From contig CANNIS010000009.1 of NCBI GenBank assembly GCA_947505035.1, positions 1 to 34,551 of the forward strand: 34,551 nucleotides of DNA. Reading direction: 5' to 3'. Under the pieces are notes generated by a model that made no database searches, was not told where the DNA came from, and was given only the letters and a program-made list of their open reading frames with translations. This document shows positions 6,837 through 15,916 of this stretch, piece after piece (position 1 is the first letter of the stretch; every line of letters begins with the position of its first letter). Source of the DNA: Sphingobacteriales bacterium (GTDB taxonomy: Bacteria; Bacteroidota; Bacteroidia; Sphingobacteriales; Sphingobacteriaceae). The position numbers were made by a program, and so were the translations under genes.

Positions 6837-9800
6837 ATGAAATTGAAATTTAAACAACTTTTATTGATTGCTATTTGTTGCATCAATAGTTTATTTGTTG
6901 CGCATGCCAATGAAAAATTATGGAACGATGCAAAGCAAAATCTTGCGGCTCCAAAATACAGCGCAATTATGCCAGAAAAATTCAGAACATTACAATTAGA
7001 TTTTGATGGCATCAATACATTATTGGCAAAAGCACCCATTCAAGATGGTAATATTTTTGCAAAATCAACTCAGCAAGTTATTTCTTTACCATTACCTTAT
7101 GGAGGTTTTGAACATTTTTATATTGTACAAACGCCGATGATGGAAGCCGAATTAGCTGCTAAATATCCAGAGATAAAAACTTATACTGCCATCGGGATTG
7201 AAAATCCATCGCATGTGGCAAAGATAGATGTTGGATCGATGGGATTCAATGCCATGGTACTTTCTGCAGAAGGCAGATATTTTATTGATCCTGTTTTTGT
7301 AAATAATAATTCAGCATATATTTCTTATTTCAGAAAAGATTTACCTACATGGGCAAATACATTTAATTGTAATGTGATAGCCGATGAACAATTTGAATTA
7401 GAAAATAAAATTAGGGTGGAAGCTTACCTTGCTAGAAATAATGCAGCTGTAATTACTTATAGAGTTTATCGCTTAGCATTAGCATGCACCTTTGAATATG
7501 CAAAAGCAGCAACAGCTTTAACCACTCCAACCAAAGCACAAGTGCTTGCCAAAATGGTTACCTCGATGAACCGTGTGAATGGTGTTTACGAAACAGATGT
7601 GGCCGTGCATATGAATTTAGTAGCTAAAAATGATACCTTAATTTTTGTTTTGGGAACAGATCCTTATACCAATAGTAATGGTAGCACCATGCTTTCTGAA
7701 AATCAAAGCACGGTAACATCAAGAATTGGTTCTGCCAATTATGATATTGGACACGTATTTAGTACAGGTGGTGGAGGAATTGCATCACTAGGAAGTGTTT
7801 GTGTATCTAATAGAAAAGCACAGGGCGTAACTGGTTCGCCTTCTCCGGTTGCCGATGCATTTGATATAGATTATGTAGCCCACGAAATGGGTCATCAATT
7901 TGCAGGAAATCACACCTTCAATTCAGTTACCAGTTCTTGTGGTGGTGGAAATAGAAGTTCTACTACCGCATTCGAGCCAGGAAGTGGCACCACCATTATG
8001 GCCTATGCTGGAATTTGTGGCTCAGATGATATCGCTGCAAATAGCGACCCTTATTTTCATGCTGCAAGCTTAGATGAAATCAATGCATTTATTGCTACTA
8101 CAGCAAATGCTTGTGCGGCTAAAACGGTTACCACCAATAATTCTCCTATTGTAAATGCAGGTGCAGATTATGTCATTCCAATTAGTACTCCTTTTCAATT
8201 AACAGGTACCGCAAGCGATCCTGATTCGGGAGCTGTGTTATCTTATAGTTGGGAGCAAATGGATTTAGGCCCGCAAGGAGCACCTAATTCCGCTACTTTA
8301 AATGCGCCCTTATTTAGATTTTTCCCACCTAAAAATACTGGAAAAAGAATGTTTCCACAGCTTTCAAATGTGTTAGCCAATTCCACAACACTCGGAGAGC
8401 GATTGCCTTCTTATGCAAGAAGCATGAAGTTTAGGTTAACGGCAAGAGACAGTAAACCTAATGCCGGGGCAACGGGTAAAGATGAAATGAATATCACGGT
8501 GTCTGCAAGTGCAGGTCCATTTGCAATAACCACATCAAATACCATTGATACTTTTTTAGTGGGTTCTACCGAAACCATTACTTGGAATGTAAATAATACC
8601 AATGCAGCTCCAGTAAATTGTGCATTGGTTAGGATTTCATTATCGACAGATAATGGACAAAGTTTCCTAACTATTTTAGCAGATAGTACGGCAAATGATG
8701 GTTCCGAAACAATATTAGTTCCTAATAATTTAACAACTACCGCTAGGGTAAAAATTGAAGCAATCGGAAATATTTTCTTTGACATCAATAATGCGGCTAT
8801 AAAAATTATAGCACCGGTTGGTCCAAGTTTCAACTTGTCTGGCTTTACTACTAATGCAAGTGTATGTCCACCAGATTCTGTCATTTTTGGAATTACTGCA
8901 GGAAGTATTTTAGGTTTTGCAGATTCCATCAAATTGTCTGTTTCTAATTTACCTGTTGGTGCTTCTGCTGGCAAGTTCACTAAGAATCCAATCTATCCGA
9001 ATGATACCGCCTATGTAAAAATTGCTACACAAGGTTTAGCTGCAGGTGCCAAAACATTTAAAATTAATGGCGCAGGCGTTTCGGTAAATAATTCAGCAAC
9101 ATTTGGATTTACTGTTTTAGGAACAGTAACGGCAAGTTCGGCTATTACCTCTCCTTCACAACAGCAACAAAATGTTTTACCAAATACCACTTTCAATTGG
9201 AGTGCGGTAACCGCTGCAACTGGTTATCACTTACAAGTGGCAAAGGATTCTTTGTTTACGAATAAAGTAGCCGATTCCATTATAGTAGGTGCGGGTACAA
9301 TTGTTTGCACCATTAATGGATTGCCTCAATCAACTAAATTATATTGCAGGGTAGCGGGTAGAAATTTATGTGGATCTGGACCTTTTTCAGAAATCATTGC
9401 TTTTACTACTAATGGAGTTCCTTCAGCGCCTACTAATTTACTTAAGGTTACAAGCACCGCTTCAAGTGCAACCATTCGTTGGACAGATAATGCTTTAAAC
9501 GAATCTTCTTTTAAAGTAGAGCGTTCGGATTCTGTTAATACCAACTTTTTACAAGTGGCTTCTTTAGCATCTGGTGCTACACAATATATCAGCACTAATT
9601 TAGCTGCAGGTAAAACTTATTATTACCGAGTGAAAGCAGTCAATGTAGTGGGCTCTTCAAATTACTCAAACGAATTAATGATTGCAATGCCAGTAGGTAT
9701 TGCTGTGGAGACTGCTTCAAATATTTTATTGGTTTATCCAAACCCAACAAATAGTTATTTTGTCGCGCAATTTAATAGTCCACTGAAAGGTAAAATGGAA

Positions 9801-9968
9801 GTGATAGTTTTAGACGAATTAGGCCGTGTGATTAATTACCAAATAATTAATAAGTCTAGCGATCAAATTCAAATAAACGTTGATTTATCGACAATGAATA
9901 AAGGTGTTTATTTCTTGAAAATACAATCAGATCAGGCTCAATATATTAAACGAGTATTGAAGTTCTAG
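6837..9968 (+). CDS. Secreted reprolysin-like metalloprotease, T9SS substrate (copy 1)
   Basis: This 1043-residue secreted zinc protease has a signal peptide (~1-24), a pro-region, and a metzincin catalytic domain (~200-430). Zinc ligands and base are H349, E350, H353 and H359 in HEMGHQFAGNHTF, with a Met-turn at TIMAY (M388). The residue that is Gly in the metzincin consensus HExxHxxGxxH is Ala here, with Gly shifted one place. Later modules are a PKD-like domain (~436-555), an Ig-like segment (~560-660), further beta-rich modules, an FN3 domain (~868-955, TIRWTDNALNESSFKVERS) and a T9SS type A sorting domain (VYPNPT, ending FLKIQSDQAQYIKRVLKF). It is therefore expected at the cell surface or outside the cell. 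A paralogue follows directly, and a terminator closes this gene. Confidence 0.92.
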   Translation: MKLKFKQLLLIAICCINSLFVAHANEKLWNDAKQNLAAPKYSAIMPEKFRTLQLDFDGINTLLAKAPIQDGNIFAKSTQQVISLPLPYGGFEHFYIVQTPMMEAELAAKYPEIKTYTAIGIENPSHVAKIDVGSMGFNAMVLSAEGRYFIDPVFVNNNSAYISYFRKDLPTWANTFNCNVIADEQFELENKIRVEAYLARNNAAVITYRVYRLALACTFEYAKAATALTTPTKAQVLAKMVTSMNRVNGVYETDVAVHMNLVAKNDTLIFVLGTDPYTNSNGSTMLSENQSTVTSRIGSANYDIGHVFSTGGGGIASLGSVCVSNRKAQGVTGSPSPVADAFDIDYVAHEMGHQFAGNHTFNSVTSSCGGGNRSSTTAFEPGSGTTIMAYAGICGSDDIAANSDPYFHAASLDEINAFIATTANACAAKTVTTNNSPIVNAGADYVIPISTPFQLTGTASDPDSGAVLSYSWEQMDLGPQGAPNSATLNAPLFRFFPPKNTGKRMFPQLSNVLANSTTLGERLPSYARSMKFRLTARDSKPNAGATGKDEMNITVSASAGPFAITTSNTIDTFLVGSTETITWNVNNTNAAPVNCALVRISLSTDNGQSFLTILADSTANDGSETILVPNNLTTTARVKIEAIGNIFFDINNAAIKIIAPVGPSFNLSGFTTNASVCPPDSVIFGITAGSILGFADSIKLSVSNLPVGASAGKFTKNPIYPNDTAYVKIATQGLAAGAKTFKINGAGVSVNNSATFGFTVLGTVTASSAITSPSQQQQNVLPNTTFNWSAVTAATGYHLQVAKDSLFTNKVADSIIVGAGTIVCTINGLPQSTKLYCRVAGRNLCGSGPFSEIIAFTTNGVPSAPTNLLKVTSTASSATIRWTDNALNESSFKVERSDSVNTNFLQVASLASGATQYISTNLAAGKTYYYRVKAVNVVGSSNYSNELMIAMPVGIAVETASNILLVYPNPTNSYFVAQFNSPLKGKMEVIVLDELGRVINYQIINKSSDQIQINVDLSTMNKGVYFLKIQSDQAQYIKRVLKF

Positions 9969-9983
9969 GTTCAAAATCTTTTT

Positions 9984-10020
9984 AAAAAAAGGCAGCAAAT
10001 CAAATTTGCTGCCTTTTTTT
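9984..10020. terminator. Strong intrinsic terminator between the two protease genes
   Basis: GGCAGCAAAT (9991-10000), loop CAA, then ATTTGCTGCC (10004-10013) form a perfect 10-bp stem, flanked by A7 on the left and T7 on the right. It is symmetric, so it could act on both strands. It separates the two paralogues into different transcription units. Confidence 0.9.
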
Positions 10021-10083
10021 ATGGATAATTATTTCAAATCAAAAAAAATAGTAAATTGTAAAGAATTATTTAATTAATATAAA

Positions 10084-13000
10084 ATGAAATTGTTGTTTAA
10101 GAAATTAGCACTTGCTTTATTTATGAGTAGTCCATTATTTGTAATGGCTGCAGATTGGAAAGTAGGAAACGATATATACACTAAAAATAATTATGCTTCG
10201 GTATTGCCACTCAAATTTAGAAGTATAACAATTAATTATACGGAATTAAAAAATACGTTAGCATTAGCTCCTGTTGCCGATTTTTATTCAGCAGCAAAAT
10301 CAAAAGGTTTGCTAATGTCTTTACCATTACCAGATGGCGGTTTCGAAAAATTCAATATCGTAGAAACACCGATGATGGAATCTGTGTTAGCCTTGAAATA
10401 CCCATCAATAAAGACTTATACAGGTGTTAGTTTAGTAAATCCAAGCCATGCAGTAAAAATAGATATTGGTAATTTAGGTTTTCATGCCATCATATTTTCA
10501 GAAGAAGGCAGAATTTTTATTGATCCTGTGAGTAGTAAAAATCAAAATAATTATTTTGTTTTTTATGCTAAAGACATGCCTTTAGATCAGCAGCCATCTT
10601 TTGAATGCAATACTATTGCCGATGATGAATTTTTAAAAGAAAATCAAAATAGGCTGGATGAGTATTATCAAAACAGACAAGGAATCGAAATTGTATATCG
10701 TACTTATCGTATGGCCATTGCTTGTACTATTGAATATGCCCAAGCTTCAACAGGTCTTGCAAACCCAACAAAGGCAGACGTTTTAGCTAGAATGGTTACC
10801 ACCATTAACAGGGTGAATGGCTTATATGAAAGAGAAAACGCGGTGCATTTTATTATCATTGCTAAAACCGATACGCTTATTTTTTTATCAGGCACCGATC
10901 CATATACCAACGAAAGTGGGGCAACTATGTTAGGAGAAAATCAGGCAACCGTAAATGCGAGAATTGGTAATTTAAATTATGATATTGGACATGCATTTAG
11001 TACTGGCCCAGGTGGAATTGCATCGTTGGCATCTGTATGTGTAACTGGCCGAAAAGCGCAGGGGGTAACGGGTTTACCAAGTCCAATTGGCGATGTATTT
11101 GATTTAGATTTTTTGAGCCATGAATTAGGACATCAGTTTTCTGCAAACCATACTTTTAATTCGGTAACTGGTGGATGTGCTGGAAATAGAAATGGTTCTA
11201 CAGCCTACGAACCAGGCGGGGGTACTACAATCATGGGTTATACTACGCAATGCGGTGCCGATCAAATCACGAATGTTCCAGATCGCTTATTCCATGCAAG
11301 TGCATTAGACGAAATGTTTGCATTTATGTATACTAGTTCTGGAAATAGTTGTCCAGTAAAAGTACCAACGGGTAATTATCAACCTATTGTAAATGCTGGT
11401 TTAGATTACAAAATTCCATTGAATACACCATTTCAGTTAACCGGTTCGGCAAACGATCCAGACGGCGACTCTTTACTTTTTAATTGGGAAGAAATGGATT
11501 TAGGTCCCGAAGGTGGTCCAAACAATCCGGTTGGCAATGCACCTACTTTTAGGGTTTTCCTACCGGTTAAAACGACTACTAGAATTTTCCCAAGACTGAG
11601 CAATATTATTACCAATACGCAAACCAAAGGAGAAAAAATGCCTTTCTATCCGCGAAATATGCGCATGCGTTTATTAGCAAGAGATAACAAGCCAATGGCC
11701 GGAGCATTTGGTTTTGATGAAATGAACATCGAGGTTGTAAGCAACGCAGGACCCTTTGTAGTCAATAGTTTTAACTATCCAGATACGGTATTTGCTGGCA
11801 GTATGCACGAGCTTAAATGGGACGTTGCCAATACCACGGCAAGTCCATTAAATTGTTCAAAAGTAGGTATTGCTTTTGCAACAGATAATGGGTTAACATT
11901 TCCAATTAAATTAAAAGACAGTACTGCAAACGACGGAAGCGAAAACATTATCATTCCTAATAGCATCACTAATTTAGGAAGAATAAAAGTATATGCCTTA
12001 GGTAATATTTATTTTGATATTAACAATGGGGCTATGGTTGTGATAAATAATAATCGACCGAATTATCAATTAATTGTAAAAACGAATAATGCTTCTTATT
12101 GTGCGGCAGATACCCTAAGATTAATGGTGATTGGAAAAAGTTATAATGGATTTAATTCTCCCATTTCTCTTACACTAAATGCATTGCCTACTGGTGCTGT
12201 TGCTGGTCCGTTTTCTAAAAATCCAATTTTACCTGGCGACACTACTTATGTTAAAATTGCTTTGCAAGGAATTACTGCAGGCGCAAAATCATTTAAAATA
12301 AATTCACAATCGGATACCATTGCGCATTTAAGTATTTTACCATTTACCATTGCGCCTAAAATTACCACTGCGGCGGTATTAGTTGCCCCTGCTGCTTTTC
12401 AAGTAAATGTAATTCCAAGCACCGTGTTTTCTTGGAATACGATAAGTGGTGCAAAATCATATCAATTGCAAGTGGCATTAGATACCACATTCAATAATAT
12501 CATGATAGATACTGCAGTGATAGGCGCTATGGCCAGCACTTTTGCATCTAAAGATTTACCGCAATACAAAAAACTTTTTTGGAGAATCAAAGCAATGAAT
12601 GAATGTGGTGAAGGACCATTTTCTGCAATCGGTGTGTTTTATACTAATGGCTATCCGGCTGCTCCAACAAGCTTAAAAAAGCTATCCAATGCAGGCACTA
12701 GTTTAACCATTCGTTGGAACGACAATGCTTTGAATGAGTCTTCGTATAAAATTGAAAGGTCCGATTCATTGAATTTAAAGTATGTGCAAGTGGCTAGTTT
12801 ATCGGCTGATGCAAAGCAATATGTGAGTAATAATTTAGTATTAGGGCAATTATATTATTTCCGAGTAAGGTGTGCGAACGCTGTTGGATTTTCAGCCTAT
12901 TCAAACGAAATAGTAGTGGGTTTAAATGTTGGAATTGATGGGCAAGTACAGCAAACTACTTTCCAGGTTTATCCTAATCCTGCGCAGGATAACATCAATA

Positions 13001-13200
13001 TTGCTTTAGTTACTCCAAATACAGAAGCGGTAAATCTGAAAATAATTGATCAAATAGGAAGGGTTGTTTATCAATCTAGCGAACAAGGACAATTTAACAA
13101 TTACTTTAAAACCATACCTATAGGGCAATATGCCAATGGGGTTTACCAAGTAATTTTAAAAACAAATGAAAACCAATGGCTGACAAAGTTTGTTAAATAG
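10084..13200 (+). CDS. Secreted reprolysin-like metalloprotease, T9SS substrate (copy 2)
   Basis: The 1038-residue protein is collinear with the preceding gene across its whole length: signal peptide (MKLLFKKLALALFMSSPLFVMA), pro-region, catalytic domain, PKD-like domain (NDPDGDSLLFNWEEMDLGP), Ig-like module, FN3 (TIRWNDNALNESSYKIERS) and T9SS sorting tail (VYPNPAQDNI, ending NGVYQVILKTNENQWLTKFVK). Zinc ligands are H346, H350 and H356 with E347 in HELGHQFSANHTF, and the Met-turn is TTIMGY (M384). The consensus metzincin Gly is Ser here. The pair is diverged throughout, especially in the C-terminal third, so the duplication is not recent. It lies after a strong terminator and needs its own promoter; I could not find a convincing -7 box in the 60 bp upstream. 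Confidence 0.92.
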   Translation: MKLLFKKLALALFMSSPLFVMAADWKVGNDIYTKNNYASVLPLKFRSITINYTELKNTLALAPVADFYSAAKSKGLLMSLPLPDGGFEKFNIVETPMMESVLALKYPSIKTYTGVSLVNPSHAVKIDIGNLGFHAIIFSEEGRIFIDPVSSKNQNNYFVFYAKDMPLDQQPSFECNTIADDEFLKENQNRLDEYYQNRQGIEIVYRTYRMAIACTIEYAQASTGLANPTKADVLARMVTTINRVNGLYERENAVHFIIIAKTDTLIFLSGTDPYTNESGATMLGENQATVNARIGNLNYDIGHAFSTGPGGIASLASVCVTGRKAQGVTGLPSPIGDVFDLDFLSHELGHQFSANHTFNSVTGGCAGNRNGSTAYEPGGGTTIMGYTTQCGADQITNVPDRLFHASALDEMFAFMYTSSGNSCPVKVPTGNYQPIVNAGLDYKIPLNTPFQLTGSANDPDGDSLLFNWEEMDLGPEGGPNNPVGNAPTFRVFLPVKTTTRIFPRLSNIITNTQTKGEKMPFYPRNMRMRLLARDNKPMAGAFGFDEMNIEVVSNAGPFVVNSFNYPDTVFAGSMHELKWDVANTTASPLNCSKVGIAFATDNGLTFPIKLKDSTANDGSENIIIPNSITNLGRIKVYALGNIYFDINNGAMVVINNNRPNYQLIVKTNNASYCAADTLRLMVIGKSYNGFNSPISLTLNALPTGAVAGPFSKNPILPGDTTYVKIALQGITAGAKSFKINSQSDTIAHLSILPFTIAPKITTAAVLVAPAAFQVNVIPSTVFSWNTISGAKSYQLQVALDTTFNNIMIDTAVIGAMASTFASKDLPQYKKLFWRIKAMNECGEGPFSAIGVFYTNGYPAAPTSLKKLSNAGTSLTIRWNDNALNESSYKIERSDSLNLKYVQVASLSADAKQYVSNNLVLGQLYYFRVRCANAVGFSAYSNEIVVGLNVGIDGQVQQTTFQVYPNPAQDNINIALVTPNTEAVNLKIIDQIGRVVYQSSEQGQFNNYFKTIPIGQYANGVYQVILKTNENQWLTKFVK

Positions 13201-13222
13201 CTGTAAATTCTAGCTATTTTTG
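13189..13222 (+). promoter_or_regulatory. Candidate promoter for menG/ubiE
   Basis: TATTTTTG (13215-13222) fits TAnnTTTG and TTTG lies at 13189-13192, a 22-nt spacer. Start codon 14 nt after the -7 box would make a very short leader. Confidence 0.4.
13195..13221 (+). terminator. Weak stem-loop overlapping the copy-2 stop codon
   Basis: AAATAGCT (13195-13202) and AGCTATTT (13212-13219) pair across a 9-nt loop, and the run continues with two more T. The TAG stop lies inside the left arm. It is A/T-rich and overlaps the putative menG promoter, so it may be a weak or read-through terminator. Confidence 0.4.
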
Positions 13223-13236
13223 TAATTTCGCGGGCA

Positions 13237-13968
13237 ATGGGAACACCAATAAAACCTTATTATTCTGATGCTTCTAAAAAAACAGAAGTAGCCACCATGT
13301 TCAATAATATTGCCAAGACCTATGATTTTTTAAATCATTTTTTGTCTTTGGGCATCGATATACTTTGGAGAAAAAAAGCAATTGCTTATTTAGTTAAAGA
13401 TCAGCCCCAATATATATTAGATGTGGCAACTGGAACAGGTGATTTTGCTTTCGAAGCTTTATCAAAACTTCATCCAACTAAATTGATTGGTATCGACATT
13501 TCTGAAGGAATGCTCGCCATTGCACAAGAAAAAATTATCAAAAGAAAGGTAGGACACCTCATGCAAGTGCAGTTAGGGGATTCCGAAAATCTTGTTTTTG
13601 AAGACCATACTTTTGATGCGGTAACGGTAAGTTTTGGTGTTCGAAATTTTGAAAACTTATCAAAAGGATTAGATTCCATTTATCGTGTTTTGAAACCGGG
13701 AGGTAAATTAGTAGTTTTAGAATTTTCTAATCCTAAAAAATTTCCCATTAAACAATTGTATCAATTTTATTCCTTTAAGCTATTGCCTGTTTTTGGAAAA
13801 CTTTTCTCAAACGATGCAAGGGCTTATACTTATTTACCAGAATCAGTAAAGGCATTTCCAGATGGTGCACAATTTTTAGCAGTCATGCAGCGTTCAGGAT
13901 TTGTGAAATCCGAATCAAAGTCTTTAGGCATGGGTATTTGTTCTATTTATATTGGTATTAAAAATTGA
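13237..13968 (+). CDS. ubiE: Demethylmenaquinone methyltransferase (MenG/UbiE)
   Basis: This SAM-dependent enzyme performs the last step of menaquinone synthesis, C-methylating demethylmenaquinone at the membrane. At 243 residues it has normal length. The family signature YDFLNHFLSLGIDILWRKK (~29-47) is followed by SAM motif I LDVATGTGDF (61-70), IGIDISEGML and the second UbiE signature RVLKPGGKLVVLEFSNP. Bacteroidota generally use menaquinone only, so the ubiquinone role is unlikely. Its product would be the electron acceptor for the complex I subunits encoded further on. The porT-like gene starts inside its stop codon (TTGA overlap), an arrangement I recall as common in this phylum. Confidence 0.95.
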   Translation: MGTPIKPYYSDASKKTEVATMFNNIAKTYDFLNHFLSLGIDILWRKKAIAYLVKDQPQYILDVATGTGDFAFEALSKLHPTKLIGIDISEGMLAIAQEKIIKRKVGHLMQVQLGDSENLVFEDHTFDAVTVSFGVRNFENLSKGLDSIYRVLKPGGKLVVLEFSNPKKFPIKQLYQFYSFKLLPVFGKLFSNDARAYTYLPESVKAFPDGAQFLAVMQRSGFVKSESKSLGMGICSIYIGIKN

Positions 13969-14663
13969 AAAAGTTACTTGTTATATCTTTATTGTTGCAG
14001 TTTTGCTTGCGTTTGAATGCGCAAGATAATACGCCAGGGTATGATCGACAGAAATACCATTTTGGGTTTTCTATGGGTTATAATGCCTCCTCTTTAGTGA
14101 TACTTAAAAACCAAAACTTTTACCAACCCGATTCTTTATTAGCGATTAGTCCATTAGCCGGACCCGGTTTTAATTTAGGTTTAGTGGCCGATGTACTTTT
14201 GTATAAACATATTAATTTAAGGTTTACGCCAAATTTATCTTTTGTGGATCGCTCTTTGCAATATACCTTTCAAGATGAAAGAAAAAATACCATTCGTTCA
14301 ATAGAGTCAACTTATGTGGAGTTTCCTTTAGATATTAAAATAAAAGCAAATCGTCGCAGAAATGTCGGGTTTTATGTAATAGGTGGATTGAAATATTCCT
14401 ATGATGTGATATCTAATAAAAAAGTGACTAAAGGGGAAGATCCATTCGACGAAGCAACAAGAAAAGTAAAATTACAAAGCTCGGGATTGTCCTACGAATG
14501 GGGTTTTGGCTGGGATTTGTATTACCAATATTTCCGATTTACACCTGAAATAAAATTCCAACATGGGATTTCAGATTTACTCAAAAAAGAAGATCATATT
14601 TATGCAAGGCCGTTAGATAAATTATTTTCGAGGGTAATTTGTGTTACACTATATTTTGAATAA
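13965..14663 (+). CDS. porT: PorT-family outer-membrane protein (type IX secretion / gliding)
   Basis: The 232-residue protein has a signal peptide (MKKLLVISLLLQFCLRLNAQ) and a body of amphipathic beta-strands such as HFGFSMGYNASSLVIL, GPGFNLGLVADVLLY and YVEFPLDIKIKAN, ending in a terminal aromatic strand (VICVTLYFE). This matches the PorT beta-barrel family needed for T9SS export and located in the outer membrane. The start is TTG: no in-frame ATG precedes the signal peptide, and TTGA overlaps the menG stop, suggesting translational coupling. The menG-porT pairing agrees with gene order known from other Bacteroidota. Other PorT-like beta-barrels of unknown role share the fold, so the exact orthology rests partly on context. 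Confidence 0.85.
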   Translation: MKKLLVISLLLQFCLRLNAQDNTPGYDRQKYHFGFSMGYNASSLVILKNQNFYQPDSLLAISPLAGPGFNLGLVADVLLYKHINLRFTPNLSFVDRSLQYTFQDERKNTIRSIESTYVEFPLDIKIKANRRRNVGFYVIGGLKYSYDVISNKKVTKGEDPFDEATRKVKLQSSGLSYEWGFGWDLYYQYFRFTPEIKFQHGISDLLKKEDHIYARPLDKLFSRVICVTLYFE

Positions 14664-14679
14664 TAATTAAATTTTGAAG

Positions 14680-15441
14680 ATGAATAAAATTGCATTAATT
14701 ACTGGCGCAACATCTGGTATAGGAAAAGCAACAGCTATACAATTTGCACAAAATAATTATCACTTAATTTTAACCGGAAGAAGAAACGACAGATTAATAG
14801 CCTTGAAAAATGAATTAAACGCGAGCTATCAAACAGAAATTCTTACTTTAAATTTTGATGTACAGGATAACAATGCAGTGCAAATTGCATTAGCTAGTTT
14901 ACCCGCAGATTGGAAAAAGATTGATGTTTTAGTAAATAATGCGGGATTGTCTTTAGGCTTAGATCCAATACAGAGCGCTAATCTAGCCGATTGGGAGCAA
15001 ATGATCGATACCAATGTGAAAGGTTTATTATATGTAAGTAAAATAGTAAGCAATTGGATGATCAAAAATAAAGCTGGACATATTATTAATATTGGATCTA
15101 TTGCAGGGAAAGAAACTTATGCCAATGGCAATGTATATTGCGCAACAAAACATGCAGTAGATTCTTTAAATAAAGCCATGCGTTTAGATTTATTAACAAG
15201 TGGCATTAGGGTTACGGCTATACATCCAGGCGCAGTAGCAACAGAATTTTCTGTGGTAAGATTTAAAGGCGATCAAGCGCGTGCAGATAAAGTATACGAA
15301 GGTTTTGAGCCACTAAGGCCATCAGATATTGCCGATGCAATTTATTATGCAAGTCAAACGCCTGCGCATGTAAATATCAATGAAATTATTATTATGCCAA
15401 CTGCTCAGGCAAATGCGGGCACCATTTTTCGTCAATCATAA
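14680..15441 (+). CDS. SDR-family NAD(P)-dependent oxidoreductase (YdfG-like)
   Basis: A classical short-chain dehydrogenase. I place the start at the ATG at 14680 (MNKIALITGATSGIGKAT) rather than the track's TTG at 14674, since the Rossmann strand then begins immediately as in relatives; the protein is 253 residues. The cofactor motif TGATSGIG lies at 8-15, an Arg-Arg pair after strand 2 (TGRRNDR) favours NADP(H), NNAG follows strand 4, and the catalytic triad is S140, Y153 and K157 (YCATK). It resembles the YdfG group acting on 3-hydroxy acids such as serine or 3-hydroxypropionate, but the substrate is a guess. It sits 16 bp after porT, probably in the same transcript. Confidence 0.9.
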   Translation: MNKIALITGATSGIGKATAIQFAQNNYHLILTGRRNDRLIALKNELNASYQTEILTLNFDVQDNNAVQIALASLPADWKKIDVLVNNAGLSLGLDPIQSANLADWEQMIDTNVKGLLYVSKIVSNWMIKNKAGHIINIGSIAGKETYANGNVYCATKHAVDSLNKAMRLDLLTSGIRVTAIHPGAVATEFSVVRFKGDQARADKVYEGFEPLRPSDIADAIYYASQTPAHVNINEIIIMPTAQANAGTIFRQS

Positions 15442-15454
15442 AAATTAATAAATT

Positions 15455-15910
15455 ATGTCATTAATTCAAACAGTAGATCAAGAAATAAAGCAAGCCATGC
15501 TTGCAAAAAATGAAATAAGATTAAGGGGTTTGCGCGCAATTAAAGCAGCACTTTTATTAGCTAAAACAGAAAAAGGTGCACAAGTAGAATTATCTGAAGA
15601 AGCCGAAATCAAAGCCTTACAGAAGCAAATTAAACAAAGAAAAGATGCGGTTGAAATTTACCAACAACAAAATAGAGCCGATCTGGCAAAAATAGAATTA
15701 GAAGAAATTACAGTACTCGAAGATTTTTTACCTAAACAATTATCTGCTCAAGAATTGGCTATTGCCATAAAAGCAATTGTACAAAATTTGGAAGTAACAG
15801 ATCCAAAAGATATGGGTAAAGTAATTGGTGCGGCTAATAAGCAATTAGCTGGAAAATCTGACGGGAAATCAATTGCCGAAATGGTCAAAAAAGTAATGGC
15901 CGAAATTTAA
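15455..15910 (+). CDS. GatB/YqeY domain-containing protein
   Basis: The 151-residue protein matches the stand-alone YqeY family, whose C-terminal helical part resembles the tail domain of GatB, the amidotransferase that corrects Glu-tRNA(Gln) to Gln-tRNA(Gln). Visible signatures are the helical N-terminus (QEIKQAMLAKNEIRLRGLRAIKAA), KQIKQRKDAVEIYQQQNRADLA, EDFLPKQLS and the C-terminal DMGKVIGAANKQLAGKSDGKSIAEMVKKVM. It is cytosolic, and its biochemical role is not established in the family. It starts 13 bp after the SDR gene and is followed by pabA/trpG after 6 bp, so it belongs to the same run of genes. Confidence 0.93.
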   Translation: MSLIQTVDQEIKQAMLAKNEIRLRGLRAIKAALLLAKTEKGAQVELSEEAEIKALQKQIKQRKDAVEIYQQQNRADLAKIELEEITVLEDFLPKQLSAQELAIAIKAIVQNLEVTDPKDMGKVIGAANKQLAGKSDGKSIAEMVKKVMAEI

Positions 15911-15916
15911 TTTATT

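Noticed and set aside
8411-8980. 189-aa minus-strand ORF inside the copy-1 protease gene
   Set aside because: It lies wholly opposite a well-supported coding region, shows no recognisable family or initiation context, and its composition is what an antisense frame of this gene would give.
6090-13200. Possible mobile or defence island around the proteases and unknown exported protein
   Set aside because: No transposase, integrase, terminal repeats, tRNA border or composition shift is visible, and the neighbours are housekeeping genes.
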